Assembly: GCA_015061805.1 (NCBI GenBank)
Contig: SUVV01000005.1
Location: 62,001 to 126,000, forward strand
Direction: 5' to 3'
DNA from: Lentisphaerota bacterium
GTDB taxonomy: Bacteria; Verrucomicrobiota; Lentisphaeria; Victivallales; Victivallaceae
DNA length: 64,000 nucleotides
Shown: positions 34,181 to 43,325 of the stretch, piece by piece
How the letters are laid out: each line of letters opens with the position of its first letter
Position numbering within the stretch: position 1 is the first letter of the stretch
Position numbers and translations under genes: made by a program
The notes under the pieces: generated by a model
Databases searched by the model: none
Told to the model about the DNA's origin: nothing
The model's input: only the letters and a program-made list of their open reading frames with translations

Positions 34181-34549
34181 TCAGAGCGAATCGATGTACT
34201 TGAGATACTCTTCCTCATTCATCATGTCATCGACATCAGAACTGTCGAAGTCAGTCAACCGGCAGATCCATCCCTTGTCTTCGGGGGATTCGGAGAGCAG
34301 TTGCGGTTCATCGACCAGCATTTCGTTGACTATCGAAACCGAGCCGCTGATAGGTGCATAAATATCGCTTGAAGTATCAGTCGATTCGACACCGCCGAGG
34401 CGGTCGCCGACAATAAAGTCCTCACCCTCTTCGGGCAGTTCAACAAAGGTGATTTCACCTATGGATGTTGTCGCATATTCGGACAGACCAATGGTCGCTT
34501 CTGAACCCACGATTTCGATCCACTCGTGGTCCTCAGTATAATACTTCAT
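34181..34549 (-). CDS. GcvH-like protein lacking the lipoyl-lysine
   Basis: 122 residues, the usual length for glycine cleavage H protein. H-E-W-I, IGLSEYATTSIGEITFVELPEEGE, VGDRLGGVES and SSDIYAPISGSVSIVNEML align over the whole fold. The site that should hold lysine (ES-V-K-A-ASD) reads E-S-T-D-T-S-S-D, so position 58 is Asp and no Lys is within reach. It cannot be lipoylated in the normal way. No gcvT, gcvP or lipoyl-transfer gene is adjacent. AGGAG precedes the ATG. A non-catalytic or regulatory role is possible. Confidence 0.8.
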   Translation of the reverse strand: MKYYTEDHEWIEIVGSEATIGLSEYATTSIGEITFVELPEEGEDFIVGDRLGGVESTDTSSDIYAPISGSVSIVNEMLVDEPQLLSESPEDKGWICRLTDFDSSDVDDMMNEEEYLKYIDSL

Positions 34550-34649
34550 TCAATACTCCTGTTATTAATTACCCGGACACTTTTGCTCCGGGGGGCTTGC
34601 TTCTCACATAATGAAACATGCCGAGGGAAAAAAATCAAGTGTAAAATAT

Positions 34650-34669
34650 GAAAAAAATCACTTTTTTTC
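34650..34669. terminator. A/T-rich hairpin after the exopolysaccharide operon
   Basis: GAAAAAAA-tcac-TTTTTTTC is a perfect 8-pair stem between the last gene of the large operon (stop at 34740) and the GcvH-like gene. Weak by itself; no other element was seen in 34550-34739. Confidence 0.35.
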
Positions 34670-34739
34670 ACAACTTTTCCCTGAAATTGCCTCAAAATAC
34701 CGAATCTTGCCGTTTTTCACCGGAGCCGGACAGAAATAT

Positions 34740-35672
34740 TCACTTTACCCGCCGGATGCCGTGCAGAAGTTTGGTATGCGGCAAAAGGCGGCACCGGATG
34801 TTGAGTTTATGGGGCAGACGGACGGCTTTTCCGGCGATGGAATTGACCAGTTCCTGAACCAGCTCTTTCTGCGGCAGAGCGAGGTCAAGGAAGCCCTGAC
34901 GGACATCTTCCGGAGCGATGGGATGGTCTACCCAGTATCCGACCGCCTCTGCCACGCTTTCCGGAGTGTCATCGGCGACCTTGACCGCGAATTCCGGCAG
35001 AAGCGTGTCCCTGCCGCCCTGATTGCGGGTATTCACCACCGGGACACCGCAGAGGGTATACTCTCCGCAGGAAAACATCGCGCCTTCGACTGCAGAAAGC
35101 GCCAGACCGCAGGCGGCTTTACCGATCTCACGTCCGATCAGAAACGAGGGGACTTTCTGTGTCCAGCGGGCATGGGCAAAATTTTTGATGGTGCTTTCAA
35201 AATAGGCGCGTTCTTTTTCAGCAAAACTGCCGATCAGGTGCAGATTTTTGATCTGGCGCGCCAGTTCATGGCGTTTGAAAGGAGTTATCCGGGCGATATA
35301 CAGCGCATCGTACAGTTTTCTGCCTTTTGCCAGCGGATAGCGGCTGGGATCGAGGAAGGCGTTGTGCTGGGCAAGGTAAACTTCAGAAAATTCCCGGATG
35401 ACCGCGACCTCGCATACGGAGTTGGCAAGGATAATGAATCTCGCTTCAGGGAAAGCATTTTTCGCTTCCGCGAGGCGGGTTTTCAATTCAGCAGCCACCT
35501 CCGGCAGTTCCACAGACCAGCCGAGCTGCAGAAGCATGGTGAATTTTTCACCCTGCGGGATCGATTTTTTGAAAGATTCAAGATTACGCAGAAAATCCAT
35601 TTCAAAAGCCGCGATGATACGCGGTGAACGATTCAATTCATACGCCGGCAAACAGTCAAAAAAGCCCATCAT
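34740..35672 (-). CDS. GT4/GT1-like glycosyltransferase
   Basis: 310 residues. A C-terminal GT-B half can be read: ALYIARITPFKRHELA, LHLIGSFAEKERAYF, and E-G-A-M-F-S-C-G-E-Y-T-L-C-G-V-P-V-V-N-T (an E-x7-E-like donor site). The N-terminal half is short for GT4. Its ATG overlaps the stop of the lipoprotein gene (AATGATG). Last gene of the big operon, presumably adding a sugar to the polysaccharide repeat or the surface protein. Confidence 0.65.
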   Translation of the reverse strand: MMGFFDCLPAYELNRSPRIIAAFEMDFLRNLESFKKSIPQGEKFTMLLQLGWSVELPEVAAELKTRLAEAKNAFPEARFIILANSVCEVAVIREFSEVYLAQHNAFLDPSRYPLAKGRKLYDALYIARITPFKRHELARQIKNLHLIGSFAEKERAYFESTIKNFAHARWTQKVPSFLIGREIGKAACGLALSAVEGAMFSCGEYTLCGVPVVNTRNQGGRDTLLPEFAVKVADDTPESVAEAVGYWVDHPIAPEDVRQGFLDLALPQKELVQELVNSIAGKAVRLPHKLNIRCRLLPHTKLLHGIRRVK

Positions 35673-36580
35673 TTACCTCCCCATTCTCTGGAATTGATCA
35701 ACGTTTCGGTACGGAGTTTGGCATTAGCGGCAATGTTTCCGGCAAAAATGGAGATGCAGTTGTTGGTGAATCTGCCATTGACAACATGCAGAAGCGGCAA
35801 CGGACAATCGACATTGAGGACACCTTTTTCGGTATCGATCACCGCACCGCAGAAGTTTTTGACCTCGACCTTGCGCCAGAAAATATTTTTATGTTCCGGC
35901 ATGTAAAACACCGCTTTGATATTATCTTTGGCAGTTCCGGGAGTGTTATCAGTTTTCCAATTCAGCGGATTGATATTGTATGTCCCGGAATTGAGATTTG
36001 AGTCATCCATTTTTTCGTTATTGATACAACTTGTCCAACTGACGATCACACCGACATCATCGGCTTTGGCGGCGGCTTTGAGTTTTTCCCAGGAAAAATC
36101 TTTGGCGATCTGCTCTGCACTTTTAGGTTTCATATCCGGCAAGTAGGCGGCGATAAAACCGTTTTTCACAGTCAAGCCGCTGACTTGCTGCATTGCCGCA
36201 TAAAGCAAATCAGCAGCCTTACCTTCGGCAAGCAGGACGAATGGATGACCCGGTTCATGAAAGTGATCAAGATAATATTCCAGCGCATCTGTAACATTTT
36301 TCACATCCGGATTCGGAATTTCCGGGGCAAACACCCGGACACCTCTGCCGAAAATATCGTTGGTGTGAGTTTTCGTCCAGTTGAACTGGATGTCGTGAGT
36401 ATCTCCATATCCGGCAGGAGCCTTGCCGATATAGAAAAGATCAAATTTTGAGTAATATTGCGGAATATCATTTTCCCGCAACAGCCAGTTGTCTCCGTAT
36501 TCGTACGGAGAAGCCGTCGAACAGCCGCCGGTCAGCAATATCCCGGCAAGCACAATCACTCCATAAACCATCTTCATCAT
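35669..36580 (-). CDS. DUF3089-like lipoprotein without the hydrolase nucleophile
   Basis: 303 residues from the ATG at 36580, set by GGAGG and ATGA overlap. Signal with lipobox L-T-G-G-C (Cys20). The body follows DUF3089 alpha/beta hydrolases: K-F-D-L-F-Y-I, V-R-V-F-A-P, A-L-E-Y-Y-L, H-P-F-V-L-L, VGVIVSW and Y-N-I-N-P-L-N-W. The nucleophile elbow that should read G-H-S-Q-G is A-E-G-K-A (118-122), so the Ser is gone. Likely a binding or structural protein at the outer membrane. It belongs to the exopolysaccharide operon. Confidence 0.7.
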   Translation of the reverse strand: MMKMVYGVIVLAGILLTGGCSTASPYEYGDNWLLRENDIPQYYSKFDLFYIGKAPAGYGDTHDIQFNWTKTHTNDIFGRGVRVFAPEIPNPDVKNVTDALEYYLDHFHEPGHPFVLLAEGKAADLLYAAMQQVSGLTVKNGFIAAYLPDMKPKSAEQIAKDFSWEKLKAAAKADDVGVIVSWTSCINNEKMDDSNLNSGTYNINPLNWKTDNTPGTAKDNIKAVFYMPEHKNIFWRKVEVKNFCGAVIDTEKGVLNVDCPLPLLHVVNGRFTNNCISIFAGNIAANAKLRTETLINSREWGGK

Positions 36581-38364
36581 TTTTTCCTCCATAATTTGCT
36601 TTGGCAAACCCGCGCAATGAACAGCGGATTGCCAATAATGTAACGTTTGAACAACCGGACAGGCTCGCAATAGAGCCGGAAGCACCATTCGATATTGAGT
36701 TTTCTCATCCACAATGGAGCGCGGGGGATCCGTTCAGACACGAAGTCAAGCAGTCCCCCGACCCCGATGGCGACACAGCCGGGCAGACGGGAAAGATTCT
36801 GACTTATCCACATCTCCTGTTTAGGCACTCCCATTGCCACTAAAACGATATCAGGTTTCAACTCGTCGAGTTCGGCAAAAAGTTCCGCTTCGCTTTTTTC
36901 CTTGAAAAATCCGTCGGCACATCCGACGAACTCGGCTTTGCCGCCAATGGCACGGGATTTGGCAAGAGCGGTTTTCGCCACCTCCGGCGAGCCTCCGAAA
37001 AGGTAAATGCGGTGGGGTCTCCGGGCAAGCAGCGGAAACATATCAGTACCGTTGACATTCTCTTCGACCTTGAAACCCAGCATCGCCGCCCCGATCCTGG
37101 CACCGATGCCGTCGGCAAATACCGCTGAACACTCTCTCAACACCTCTTTGTAAGCACGATCATTGCAAGCGATATTCAAGCAATGGGCATTGATAAAGGC
37201 GACATGGTGCGGAGTTTTGCTCTTGACCAGAAGATCGATTTTCTGCAGAGCCTCCTCCATCGTCCCGGAGAAAAACGGCACGCCGAAAAGCGAAGCCGAC
37301 CGGTTGCGGTAAAGTTCCAGCAAGCCGTTTGCCGTATTCCGCCAACTGAAAGCGGCGGCTTTCGTTTTTCCTTTTTCGCTCAACATTTGCTGACAGGTTC
37401 GATCAGTAAGGATTTTTTTCATTGCATCGGATATTTCCTGTACTGAAGCCGGGTCAAAGAGTTCTGCGGCTCCTTCGCCCAGTTCTCCTAGGGATGAATT
37501 ATTGGAACACGCACAGGGGATACCGACGTGCATCGCCTCAAGCAGAGAAAGTCCGAATCCTTCAAAATGCGACGGGAATATATACATGGTGCTTTGAGCA
37601 TAGAGTTCCGGAAGTTTCTCAAAATCCACGAATCCGGCGAAATCGAAACGGTCGGCACAAGGTGAATTTTTGGCATATTCAAAGACCGTTTCTGCGCCGT
37701 TCCACGGGGCGCCCGGCATGACAAGGGTGTATTCGTTACGCAGATTTTCCGGAAGCAATTCAAAGGCTTTGAGCAAATTCAAATGATTTTTCCCGGGGTG
37801 TTCGATACGGGAGATGTAGAGGATCTGCTTCTTTTTTTCCGCATCAACTTTCTCCGGCGGAGTAAAACCGTTGTAGACGACGGTGATCTTCTCCTCCGGG
37901 ATGTGCCAGTATTTCACCAGATCGTCCCGGGTGGACCGGCTGATTGCCACCACGCTCTGCGCCTTGCGGACATAGTGCGGCAATACCTTTTTGATGTAGA
38001 ACATCCGGAATTTATCATATTTCACCGGCACATGATACTGCGAAAGATCGTGAACAACGGCAATGGTAAAAATCGGATAACGGCAGAATACCCGCCGGTT
38101 GGCGGCAAGCATGATGCAGAAATCGTACGATTTCCAATTTATCCGGAACGGCAGGATAAACAGACTGTAAAGCATGGAAAAGAGCGCATTGCGCTTCTTT
38201 ATCCGGATGAGATCAAAACGTTCAAATTCCTTTGCCCCGTCATCTTCGACGACCAGGGTAAGTTTATGCCCGGCACTTTCCAACGCCCTGACCACCTCGC
38301 GGATGTAGACGGATATCCCGGATTTGCCGTTATCAAACGGAATTGCTGAAATAAGGATATTCAT
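36577..38364 (-). CDS. Fusion of a GT4 glycosyltransferase and a GT26 (WecG/TagA/CpsF) glycosyltransferase
   Basis: 595 residues. Residues 1-350 are GT4 (NGKSGISVYIREVVRAL, LYISRIEHPGKNHLNLLKAFELL, FPSHFEGFGLSLLEAMHVGIPCACSN). Residues about 360-595 are GT26: HVAFINAHCLNIA, FADGIGARIGAAMLG, NGTDMFPLL, YLFGGSPEVAKTA, M-G-V-P-K-Q-E-M-W-I, GVGGLLDFVSERIPRAP. GT26 enzymes add the second sugar (for example ManNAcA) to a lipid-linked GlcNAc, so one polypeptide may carry out two successive early steps. Each half has normal length. Confidence 0.88.
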   Translation of the reverse strand: MNILISAIPFDNGKSGISVYIREVVRALESAGHKLTLVVEDDGAKEFERFDLIRIKKRNALFSMLYSLFILPFRINWKSYDFCIMLAANRRVFCRYPIFTIAVVHDLSQYHVPVKYDKFRMFYIKKVLPHYVRKAQSVVAISRSTRDDLVKYWHIPEEKITVVYNGFTPPEKVDAEKKKQILYISRIEHPGKNHLNLLKAFELLPENLRNEYTLVMPGAPWNGAETVFEYAKNSPCADRFDFAGFVDFEKLPELYAQSTMYIFPSHFEGFGLSLLEAMHVGIPCACSNNSSLGELGEGAAELFDPASVQEISDAMKKILTDRTCQQMLSEKGKTKAAAFSWRNTANGLLELYRNRSASLFGVPFFSGTMEEALQKIDLLVKSKTPHHVAFINAHCLNIACNDRAYKEVLRECSAVFADGIGARIGAAMLGFKVEENVNGTDMFPLLARRPHRIYLFGGSPEVAKTALAKSRAIGGKAEFVGCADGFFKEKSEAELFAELDELKPDIVLVAMGVPKQEMWISQNLSRLPGCVAIGVGGLLDFVSERIPRAPLWMRKLNIEWCFRLYCEPVRLFKRYIIGNPLFIARVCQSKLWRKK

Positions 38365-39437
38365 TTCAACACCTCCGGTAAACTTTTGAATTTATCCACA
38401 AATTTTTCCTCTGAAAATTTATTTTTGGCAATAAACAAACCATTTTCTCCAAGTGAACTCAACAGTTCCGGATTCAAATAGAACTGTTTAAGCATACTGG
38501 CGGCAAAGCGGGTATCTTTTTCCGGGATCAGCGCGCCGCATCCGGCAGTGAGATATTCCCTGACACCGCCCAAATCAAAGGCGACCACCGGCACACCATG
38601 CGCCATGGCTTCCAGGCAAACCAGCCCGAAAGGTTCCTGCCAGCGAATGGGAAAGAAGAAAACATCGCAATTTTCCCACAATGTTTCCGGAGTACTGACA
38701 AAACCTGCAAAGTGGACTTTTTCCTGAAGTTTGTAATCTGAAACCATTTTTTCCAGCATCGCCCGGTCATTGCCGTCTCCGGCGATGGTACACTCAAAGG
38801 GGATATCCAGCCGGGCGAGGCTTTTCAACATCAGATCCGCCCCCTTGCCCCGGATAAGCTGTCCGAGGAAAAGTATCCGCAAAACGCCGTCAAATTTGCG
38901 GCGGCGTTCCGCTGTCCGGATGAATGCTGGAAGTTTCACCACCTTATCAAAACCGTTTTTACGCAGATTCTCCGCCATGAAATCAGAAAGCACCAACGCC
39001 GGGAACTTGCGGTAAGCACCGAGCGGCGGCGCTTCATTGCGCCCGAGCGAACAGAGTTTGCAGATTAATTTATTATATTTCCGGTGGCAGTTGATTCTGC
39101 CCACCGGAAAATAGTAGTGATGACGTTGACAGTAAATATTGTGGTCATGGGCGAAAAAGAAGGTCTTTTTTTCTGGCAGAGTTTTCAACAATTCAACGGG
39201 AATGATGTTATGGATGATTATCATGTCGGCAACAGCGATCAAATTGTTTTCCTGCGAAAATTCGGCAATGCTGTCAAAAGCATTGGCAAAATTTTCCTGC
39301 TCTTTCCCGCCATTTCCGGTATAAAGATAATGCACGGCAAAAGCGTTGCGGCGCAAGAGTTCCGCACTCTTTTGCATGTAGCGTTCAATACCGCCGATGA
39401 TGCCGTTGTATTTACCGATATAGAGAATATTTTTCAT
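38361..39437 (-). CDS. GT4-family glycosyltransferase
   Basis: 358 residues. G-G-I-E-R-Y near the start, RILFLGQLIRGKGADLMLKSLARL, and F-F-P-I-R-W-Q-E-P-F-G-L-V-C-L-E-A-M-A-H-G-V-P-V-V-A-F-D (the E-x7-E donor site of GT4, shown in part). Cytoplasmic, acts on the lipid-linked repeat. Overlaps its neighbours by four bases on each side. Confidence 0.85.
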   Translation of the reverse strand: MKNILYIGKYNGIIGGIERYMQKSAELLRRNAFAVHYLYTGNGGKEQENFANAFDSIAEFSQENNLIAVADMIIIHNIIPVELLKTLPEKKTFFFAHDHNIYCQRHHYYFPVGRINCHRKYNKLICKLCSLGRNEAPPLGAYRKFPALVLSDFMAENLRKNGFDKVVKLPAFIRTAERRRKFDGVLRILFLGQLIRGKGADLMLKSLARLDIPFECTIAGDGNDRAMLEKMVSDYKLQEKVHFAGFVSTPETLWENCDVFFFPIRWQEPFGLVCLEAMAHGVPVVAFDLGGVREYLTAGCGALIPEKDTRFAASMLKQFYLNPELLSSLGENGLFIAKNKFSEEKFVDKFKSLPEVLK

Positions 39438-40627
39438 AACAGCCCCCGGTAAATATCGGTCAATCTGGCGGCTATGCTCTGCCAGTTGTAATTTGCGGCA
39501 GTCGCTCTGCCGCCGTCAACGATTTTTCCGGCGGACACATCCAGCCGGGAATAGGCGGCAAGCAGGGAATCTGCATCATTATCCTCAAAAAGCAATGCGT
39601 TTTCGCCGTCGCGCAGGAAATCCCGCAGACCGCCGACCGCTGAAGCGATCAGCGGCACTTGAGCATCGAGCGCTTCCAGAGCGGCAATCCCGAATGGCTC
39701 ATGGCGCGACGGGAGAATAAAACAGTGAGCGCTTTTCAGCGCCTGAAGCAGTTCCACAGAGTCCGGAGCCAGACCGGGGATGACCGTCAGGCGGCTTTTA
39801 ACGCCGACAGATTCCGCTTCGTTCAACAGTTCATCAAGATACCATTGTGCGGTAACGGGACCGATGAGCAATAAATGAGCATTGGTATCGTGCCTGACGA
39901 TATTGAGCAGGATTTTCTGATTTTTCTGGTAATCGATCCGGGAAATACAGAGGATCAGTTTCCGGTCGGATGGGATATGGTATTTCTCTCTGAAATCTCC
40001 GGCTCCGGGCAACTCCCGGTGCAGTATGCCGTTAGGGAAAAGTTCGACCGGCGTTCCCGGGAAACGATTCCGGAGTTTTGCCACCTCTTCCCGGCTCAAC
40101 GCCAGAAGCAGATCGGCATGGCTTTCCGGGACCTTCCGGAGATTGCACAGCCGGTCAATGATGCCGCCGTAACTGAATTTATTTTTCAGCGGTTGAAGCA
40201 TCAGCGCCATCTCCTGCTCCGGAATGGCACAGGAACCGCCATGCAAACTCATCACACACGGTACAGCAAGTTTCCTGCCGAGTTTGATGGCACAATTTGC
40301 CATTCTGGCTCCGGCATGGATGTGAAAGATATCATATTCTCCATTTTTCAATGCTGCCATAAGTTGGGGTGAGAAGGGATTTCCGCCCTTTTTGTCCAAG
40401 GCAAGTTTGTCCTTTTCCGGCATAGGGAAATAGGGATAAAAGTAGGGAAAACGGCGAATAGTGATACCATCGACGATTTCCACACCGACCTTATCCAACG
40501 CCGCAGTACAGAGAATTTCCGGGAACAGCCCTTGCTCTTTCTGCTGCCGGGCGATGTGCCAGACGACACTTTCCGTACCGCCCCACTCATTGAAACTGAA
40601 GCGGCGGACGATGTGAGCGATCTTCAT
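39434..40627 (-). CDS. GT4-family glycosyltransferase
   Basis: 397 residues. N-terminal GGTESVVWHIARQQ, HIHAGARMANCAI, then CISRIDYQKNQKILLNIV and PSRHEPFGIAALEALDAQVPL, the standard GT4 nucleotide-sugar site. Length and order are normal. ATGA overlaps both sides; one step in making the exopolysaccharide repeat. Confidence 0.87.
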   Translation of the reverse strand: MKIAHIVRRFSFNEWGGTESVVWHIARQQKEQGLFPEILCTAALDKVGVEIVDGITIRRFPYFYPYFPMPEKDKLALDKKGGNPFSPQLMAALKNGEYDIFHIHAGARMANCAIKLGRKLAVPCVMSLHGGSCAIPEQEMALMLQPLKNKFSYGGIIDRLCNLRKVPESHADLLLALSREEVAKLRNRFPGTPVELFPNGILHRELPGAGDFREKYHIPSDRKLILCISRIDYQKNQKILLNIVRHDTNAHLLLIGPVTAQWYLDELLNEAESVGVKSRLTVIPGLAPDSVELLQALKSAHCFILPSRHEPFGIAALEALDAQVPLIASAVGGLRDFLRDGENALLFEDNDADSLLAAYSRLDVSAGKIVDGGRATAANYNWQSIAARLTDIYRGLL

Positions 40628-41439
40628 TGCTTCGTCCCCCGGTAGTAACTGATCTTCTGAACCCAGCGGTAGATGGGAGGATAGAACACTTCGCCGAATT
40701 TGCCGTGCTTGAACAGATAAATATAATCCCGCAAAGTTTCAGCAATAACATTTCTCAATGCCCGGAGCAGCGAAATCGGAGACTTGCCCATTTGAGTATC
40801 AGCGACACCTTCATTGAAAAAGCGTTTTCTGACCTCTTTCAAGGTGTAGTTGTGAGAGTGTTCGACGATCGCGCCTGACACATAAACGATATTGGCCCGA
40901 TTGCGGTTCACCCATTCGGAATCTTCAGAATACTGGATTTGATCGTTGAACGGTTTCAGCAGCAAATCTGCTTTGCGGAAACCAGAAGAGACCAGCGAAA
41001 AAAATCTTCCCCAGTTTTTGGATATCGAACCATCTCCAAACGCCCGTTCATAATCTTTGCGAACCACCGCGAAAGCATCCGGACGGGCAAGCTGATTGCC
41101 GAAAACACAATCCACGCTTTCATCCTGCAACGGAGCAACCAGATTTTTCAGATACTCCTTATGCTGCGGTATGGCATCGCCGTTATTGAAAACGATATAC
41201 TCTCCGTTGGCACAACTTACCATATAGTTCAAGGTCTTGCCGGGAACATACCTGCCCGCAGGAGGCGCAATACGGCGCAGTCCGGGGATCGAAGCCAGAT
41301 ATTCAGCAGTACCGTCAGTCGAATGATCATCACAGGAGATGATCTCCACATTGTCATCGACTTCCTGATTCAGCAGCGCTTCAACCGTCTGCCGGATATA
41401 AGCGATATCATTGTGGGAACGCATCAGTACCGAAATCAT
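40624..41439 (-). CDS. GT2-family glycosyltransferase
   Basis: 271 residues. V-L-M-R-S-H-N-D at the start, EIISCDDHSTDGTAEYLASI and Y-I-V-F-N-N-G-D-A give the GT-A nucleotide site; the D-x-D equivalent reads N-G-D. The EDSEWVNR segment has the acceptor-side base (ED). No membrane helix. Starts one base into the STAS gene's stop. Confidence 0.87.
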   Translation of the reverse strand: MISVLMRSHNDIAYIRQTVEALLNQEVDDNVEIISCDDHSTDGTAEYLASIPGLRRIAPPAGRYVPGKTLNYMVSCANGEYIVFNNGDAIPQHKEYLKNLVAPLQDESVDCVFGNQLARPDAFAVVRKDYERAFGDGSISKNWGRFFSLVSSGFRKADLLLKPFNDQIQYSEDSEWVNRNRANIVYVSGAIVEHSHNYTLKEVRKRFFNEGVADTQMGKSPISLLRALRNVIAETLRDYIYLFKHGKFGEVFYPPIYRWVQKISYYRGTKQ

Positions 41440-41780
41440 TATTTCTCCTCCTGAAAACTTTTCACCGCCGCTTCGATCGTCGGGAAAATGTCGAACACCC
41501 GGTACACGCGGGTTATATCCAGCACGATCTGCATATCAGCACTCACGCGGGCAAGTTTGATCACGGAATTGTTTTCCATTGCTTTCTGCGCCACCGCCAG
41601 GAGAGCATCCAGACCGAAATTGTCGATATTGACCAGTTTTTCCAGGTCAAGCACCACCTTTTCGCCCTCTTTCATCCGTTCGGCAAGAACATATTTGAAA
41701 TTTTCCGCACCGACCTGATCCAGAAACATCTGAACATGGGCGATCAGTACACCATCGATATATTCAAAACGCATTTCCAT
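41439..41780 (-). CDS. STAS-domain (anti-sigma-factor-antagonist-like) protein
   Basis: 113 residues, a single STAS domain: EYIDGVLIAHVQMFLDQVGAENF, E-K-V-V-L-D-L-E-K-L-V-N-I-D-N-F-G-L-D-A-L-L-A-V. The phosphorylated Ser of the D-S-S-G motif is replaced (D-N-F-G). So a SpoIIAB-type kinase switch is not expected. In exopolysaccharide operons such proteins may regulate polymer synthesis or a glycosyltransferase; no partner kinase or phosphatase is nearby. Confidence 0.8.
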   Translation of the reverse strand: MEMRFEYIDGVLIAHVQMFLDQVGAENFKYVLAERMKEGEKVVLDLEKLVNIDNFGLDALLAVAQKAMENNSVIKLARVSADMQIVLDITRVYRVFDIFPTIEAAVKSFQEEK

Positions 41781-41783
41781 AAA

Positions 41784-43325
41784 TCACGCCCTCCGCTGTT
41801 TGCCGGTAAATTTGCTGATGATTTTTTTGACACGTACTTTTTCCGCGTGATCGAACATCATGAAATACAACGCCGGGAAGTAGATGATCACCCCGGAAAT
41901 ACCCGCCAGAGCCAGCAGGAAAAATTCATGCATCTGCCCCCGCAAAAGATAATATTGCCAGTAGCAGATCATTCCGGTTGCCAGTGCCAGCAAAGCCGGT
42001 TCAAACAGCGAATAGAGTACAAAATAGAGAAATCTCATATTGGTACGCCTGATCAGATGCGGAATGACAAATCCGAGAGTTCCGATAAGTTTGGTCAAAA
42101 TCATCGCGCCGACTACGATCAGTTCATTGGGGACGATCAATAGTCCGCCGACAGAGATCACAATGAAGAAGATGCTTTCAAAACTCTGCACTTTGGCAAG
42201 GAATTTATGCTCCTCCGCCATGGTGAGGAACTTTTCAGGAATACTCCGGCAGACCAGCAGAAAGTAGACAAACAGCACCATGAGCCGGCAGATGAATGCC
42301 GCTTCCGGGTTGTCGACATTAAAGAGCATTATAATAATGCGCGGGGCGTAGATCAGCACCATCATCGTCGCTCCGGCAGCAAAAAAATTCACCCAGCGGA
42401 TGGCGCGCATCAGAATTTTAGCGAGGTGCATCGTGCGATTCCGGCTGTGGAGTAACGCCGATATCGGAGAGATATTTTCCACATAGGGCAGAGATACCTG
42501 CTGAATGAGAAACGGTATCCGGCTGCCCAATTGAAAGATACCAACCGGAGAAAGTCCGCAGAAAATACTGATAAGCAGAAACATTCCCCTTTCCCAGATC
42601 ATGCGCCCGATGGAGATGATATAGACCGCGCTGCTGAAGCGGAAGATTCCTTTGAACACCTCTTTGTCAAAGGCAAATCTGATCCGGAATCCCGGAATAT
42701 TTTTCCATACCGCAACCAGCATCGCCAACTGGGTGCCCCCCATGATGACCATGACGAAAAAAAGCAGTTTGAAAAGCCCCCAGCCCAGAGCAAAAACAGT
42801 GATGACTCCGGCAAGTTCCACAACTTTTGAAACAATGATTATGTAGTTGCGCAAATACAGTTTCTGCAAACCTACCAGAATTTCCGGAAATACCCCCAAT
42901 GGGAAAACCACCGTTGCCGCAAGTCCGCTCAACAGCAGCGCCTCCCGGCAGAAATAGATATATTCAGCCGTGGCATCAGTTGGCAAGTGGAACAATTCCC
43001 TTATGAAATACATCCCGACAAAGGTCAGCGGCAGTATCAGCAGAGCCATGCTTACATGACTGAAAAAGATACTGGAAATGGTATGATTGAACTTTTCAAT
43101 ATCCTTTTTGTAAAGTTCCGTTGCCGTAACCTTCTGTGCCGCCACGCCGAAACCGAGGTCAAGCAGCAATGCGTAACTGAAAAAACTCCACAGCATGACC
43201 CACAGACCGTATTGCGCTTCGCCGAGGTGGCTGATGAGCCAGCGGGTGACCAGGATACCCTGCACCAGACGGACGAACATCGAAAAATAGTTGGTGACGG
43301 TGTTTTTGAAAAATGGAATTTTCAT
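41784..43325 (-). CDS. Wzx-type polysaccharide flippase (MATE/MVF superfamily)
   Basis: 513 residues with about 13 hydrophobic helices. N-T-V-T-N-Y-F-S-M-F-V-R-L-V-Q-G-I-L, L-G-E-A-Q-Y-G-L-W-V-M-L-W-S-F, then L-D-L-G-F-G-V-A fit the polysaccharide biosynthesis (Wzx) family. It would carry lipid-linked repeats across the inner membrane. Three bases after... the STAS start lies just downstream; ATGA overlap with the phosphatase-like gene upstream. Confidence 0.85.
   Translation of the reverse strand: MKIPFFKNTVTNYFSMFVRLVQGILVTRWLISHLGEAQYGLWVMLWSFFSYALLLDLGFGVAAQKVTATELYKKDIEKFNHTISSIFFSHVSMALLILPLTFVGMYFIRELFHLPTDATAEYIYFCREALLLSGLAATVVFPLGVFPEILVGLQKLYLRNYIIIVSKVVELAGVITVFALGWGLFKLLFFVMVIMGGTQLAMLVAVWKNIPGFRIRFAFDKEVFKGIFRFSSAVYIISIGRMIWERGMFLLISIFCGLSPVGIFQLGSRIPFLIQQVSLPYVENISPISALLHSRNRTMHLAKILMRAIRWVNFFAAGATMMVLIYAPRIIIMLFNVDNPEAAFICRLMVLFVYFLLVCRSIPEKFLTMAEEHKFLAKVQSFESIFFIVISVGGLLIVPNELIVVGAMILTKLIGTLGFVIPHLIRRTNMRFLYFVLYSLFEPALLALATGMICYWQYYLLRGQMHEFFLLALAGISGVIIYFPALYFMMFDHAEKVRVKKIISKFTGKQRRA

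Noticed and set aside
34181-34549. Calling the GcvH-like gene gcvH
   Set aside because: The lipoyl-lysine is replaced by Asp and no glycine cleavage genes are present.
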